From positions 248,001-312,000 of the forward strand of contig NZ_JAUQTB010000002.1 of assembly GCF_030580655.1 (NCBI RefSeq): 64,000 nucleotides of DNA. The letters run 5' to 3'. A model generated the notes under the pieces. The model was not told the origin of the DNA and ran no database searches. It was given only the letters and a program-made list of their open reading frames with translations. Within the stretch, counting starts at the first letter, position 1. Every line of letters begins with the position of its first letter. Position numbers and translations under genes: made by a program. Shown in pieces: positions 62,929 to 64,000 of this stretch. This DNA is from Paenibacillus lacisoli. Its GTDB lineage: Bacteria > Bacillota > Bacilli > Paenibacillales > Paenibacillaceae.

Positions 62929-64000
62929 CTATTTAATGAACACGTTTGGATCAAGAATGAGCGCTACCTGTCCGTCACCAAGAATTGTCGCACCTGACAC
63001 GCCCTGAATGGCTGGCAGATATTTGCCCAGGTTTTTGATAACAATTTCGCTTTGGCCCAGGAAGTCCTGCACTGCAATCGCGGCCAGACGGTCGCCTTTG
63101 CGGATTACGACAATTTCCGTCTCATCTTCCTCTTCCTCGTTGAAATCAGGCACTTCAAAGACCCGGCTCAAAGAGATCAGCGGAATATGGAATTCACGGA
63201 AAGGAACCATTTTACTGCTGTGAACAGTCTTGATCTGTTCTTTTCTGACGATGCCGGTTTCTACGATGGAGGACAGTGGAATCGCATATTTCTCCGATCC
63301 GACCTGAATCATCATGGCGGCAATAATGGACAGGGTCAGCGGCAGCTGTACCGAGAAGTTGGTGCCTTTGCCTGGCGTGGAGTAAATGGTGACGTTACCG
63401 CCAAGGGAAGTGATTTTGGATTTAACCACATCAAGACCCACACCGCGTCCGGAAATATCCGAAATCTTCTCCGCTGTACTGAAGCCCGGGGCAAAGAGCA
63501 GCTGATATGCCTGATCATCGGTCATAGCCGCAGCCTGATCTTCGGTCACAACACCTTTTTTAATGGCACTCTGCAGCACCTTATCCCGATAAATTCCGCG
63601 GCCGTCGTCTTCAATCTCAATAAAGACGTGGTTACCGCTGTGGAAGGCGCGCAGGTGCACAGTCCCTGTCTCCGGCTTGCCAGCTTCAATACGGTCTGCA
63701 ACCGGTTCAACACCATGGTCAACAGAGTTGCGCAGCAGATGGACCAGCGGATCGCCAATCTCGTCAATGACGGTACGGTCGAGCTCGGTTTCAGCACCGG
63801 TAATGACCAGATCAAGCTTTTTATCAAGCGATTTGGCTAAGTCACGGATCATTCGAGGGAAACGGTTAAACACCGTATCTACAGGTACCATTCGCAGCTT
63901 CAAAACAATGTTTTGCAGATCGGAGCTGACACGGCTCATATGTTCTACGGTCTCTGTCAACGCTGTATTGCCAACCTCGCTGGCCAGCTGCTCGAGACGC
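62929..64000 (-). CDS. cheA: Chemotaxis histidine kinase CheA (3' part)
   Basis: C-terminal 356 codons; the frame is open to base 64000, so the phosphotransfer domain P1 and CheY-binding domain P2 lie off-window. Present are the end of the dimerisation domain (SSDLQNIVLKLRMVPVDTVF), the ATPase domain with N box (HLLRNSVDHGVEPVADR), G1 (IEDDGRGI), G2 (ISGRGVGLDVVKSKI), and the CheW-like P5 domain (IIAAMMIQVGSEKYAIPLSSI). It ends 42 bases before cheW and transcription enters from outside the window. Confidence 0.97.
   Translation of the reverse strand, partial: RLEQLASEVGNTALTETVEHMSRVSSDLQNIVLKLRMVPVDTVFNRFPRMIRDLAKSLDKKLDLVITGAETELDRTVIDEIGDPLVHLLRNSVDHGVEPVADRIEAGKPETGTVHLRAFHSGNHVFIEIEDDGRGIYRDKVLQSAIKKGVVTEDQAAAMTDDQAYQLLFAPGFSTAEKISDISGRGVGLDVVKSKITSLGGNVTIYSTPGKGTNFSVQLPLTLSIIAAMMIQVGSEKYAIPLSSIVETGIVRKEQIKTVHSSKMVPFREFHIPLISLSRVFEVPDFNEEEEDETEIVVIRKGDRLAAIAVQDFLGQSEIVIKNLGKYLPAIQGVSGATILGDGQVALILDPNVFIK

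Overview
The window comes from a flagellated, endospore-forming Firmicute, most likely Paenibacillus or a close relative. This rests on sporulation genes (spoVS, sleB, spoVFA/B), on synteny with the Bacillus subtilis segment running from the chemotaxis/sigD genes through rpsB, polC, infB, pnp, ftsK/spoIIIE and recA to miaB, and on an archaeal/eukaryotic-type ProRS in place of the long bacterial form. Every gene I accept is on the minus strand, so transcription runs from 64000 towards 1. I see no tRNA, rRNA, insertion sequence, prophage or CRISPR array. This is a conserved housekeeping backbone, and the novelty lies in start codons, leaders, promoters and departures from the usual gene order.

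In transcription order: (1) 64000-57058, end of a motility/chemotaxis operon: cheA (5' end off-window), cheW, cheC, cheD, a small membrane protein, sigD, a FapA-type DUF342 protein, a short conserved hydrophilic protein, a SwrB-position coiled-coil protein and a MltG/LysM-like membrane protein. (2) 56961-47939, translation and envelope: rpsB, tsf, pyrH, frr, uppS, cdsA, dxr, rseP and proS. (3) 47791-43469, polC. (4) 43428-34874, the rimP-nusA-rnpM-ylxQ-infB-rbfA-nrnA-truB-ribF operon from a strong sigma-A promoter, with hairpins in the leader and between rimP and nusA. (5) 34870-29175, rpsO with an S15-type leader, pnp, ylxY, mlpA and dut.

(6) 29016-23243: spoVFA-spoVFB (dipicolinate synthesis), dapG and dapA (lysine/DPA precursors), then rnjB. 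The asd gene found between spoVFB and dapG in B. subtilis is absent. (7) 23055-19222: tepA-ylzJ and ftsK, the latter with a LexA-like box over its promoter. (8) 19146-18234: sleB under a consensus sigma-G promoter. (9) 18076-10473: ymfF-ymfH-ymfI (EF-P modification set), ymfJ, ymfK, a RodZ-like protein, a tiny membrane protein, yajQ and pgsA. (10) 10318-4140: cinA, recA (SOS box), recX, rny and ymdB, where ymdB lacks any ordinary start codon. (11) 4010-1: spoVS (consensus sigma-H promoter), an M19 dipeptidase, pduL, an SDR oxidoreductase and the 5' part of miaB.

Functionally the window links the translation apparatus, mRNA decay (RNase Y, RNase J, PNPase, NrnA), membrane and isoprenoid precursors, replication and repair (PolC, RecA/RecX, FtsK), lysine-to-dipicolinate flow for spores, and motility control. 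Start sites were placed by Shine-Dalgarno (SD) position, which repeatedly moves the start downstream of the longest ORF and shows unusually frequent TTG initiation.
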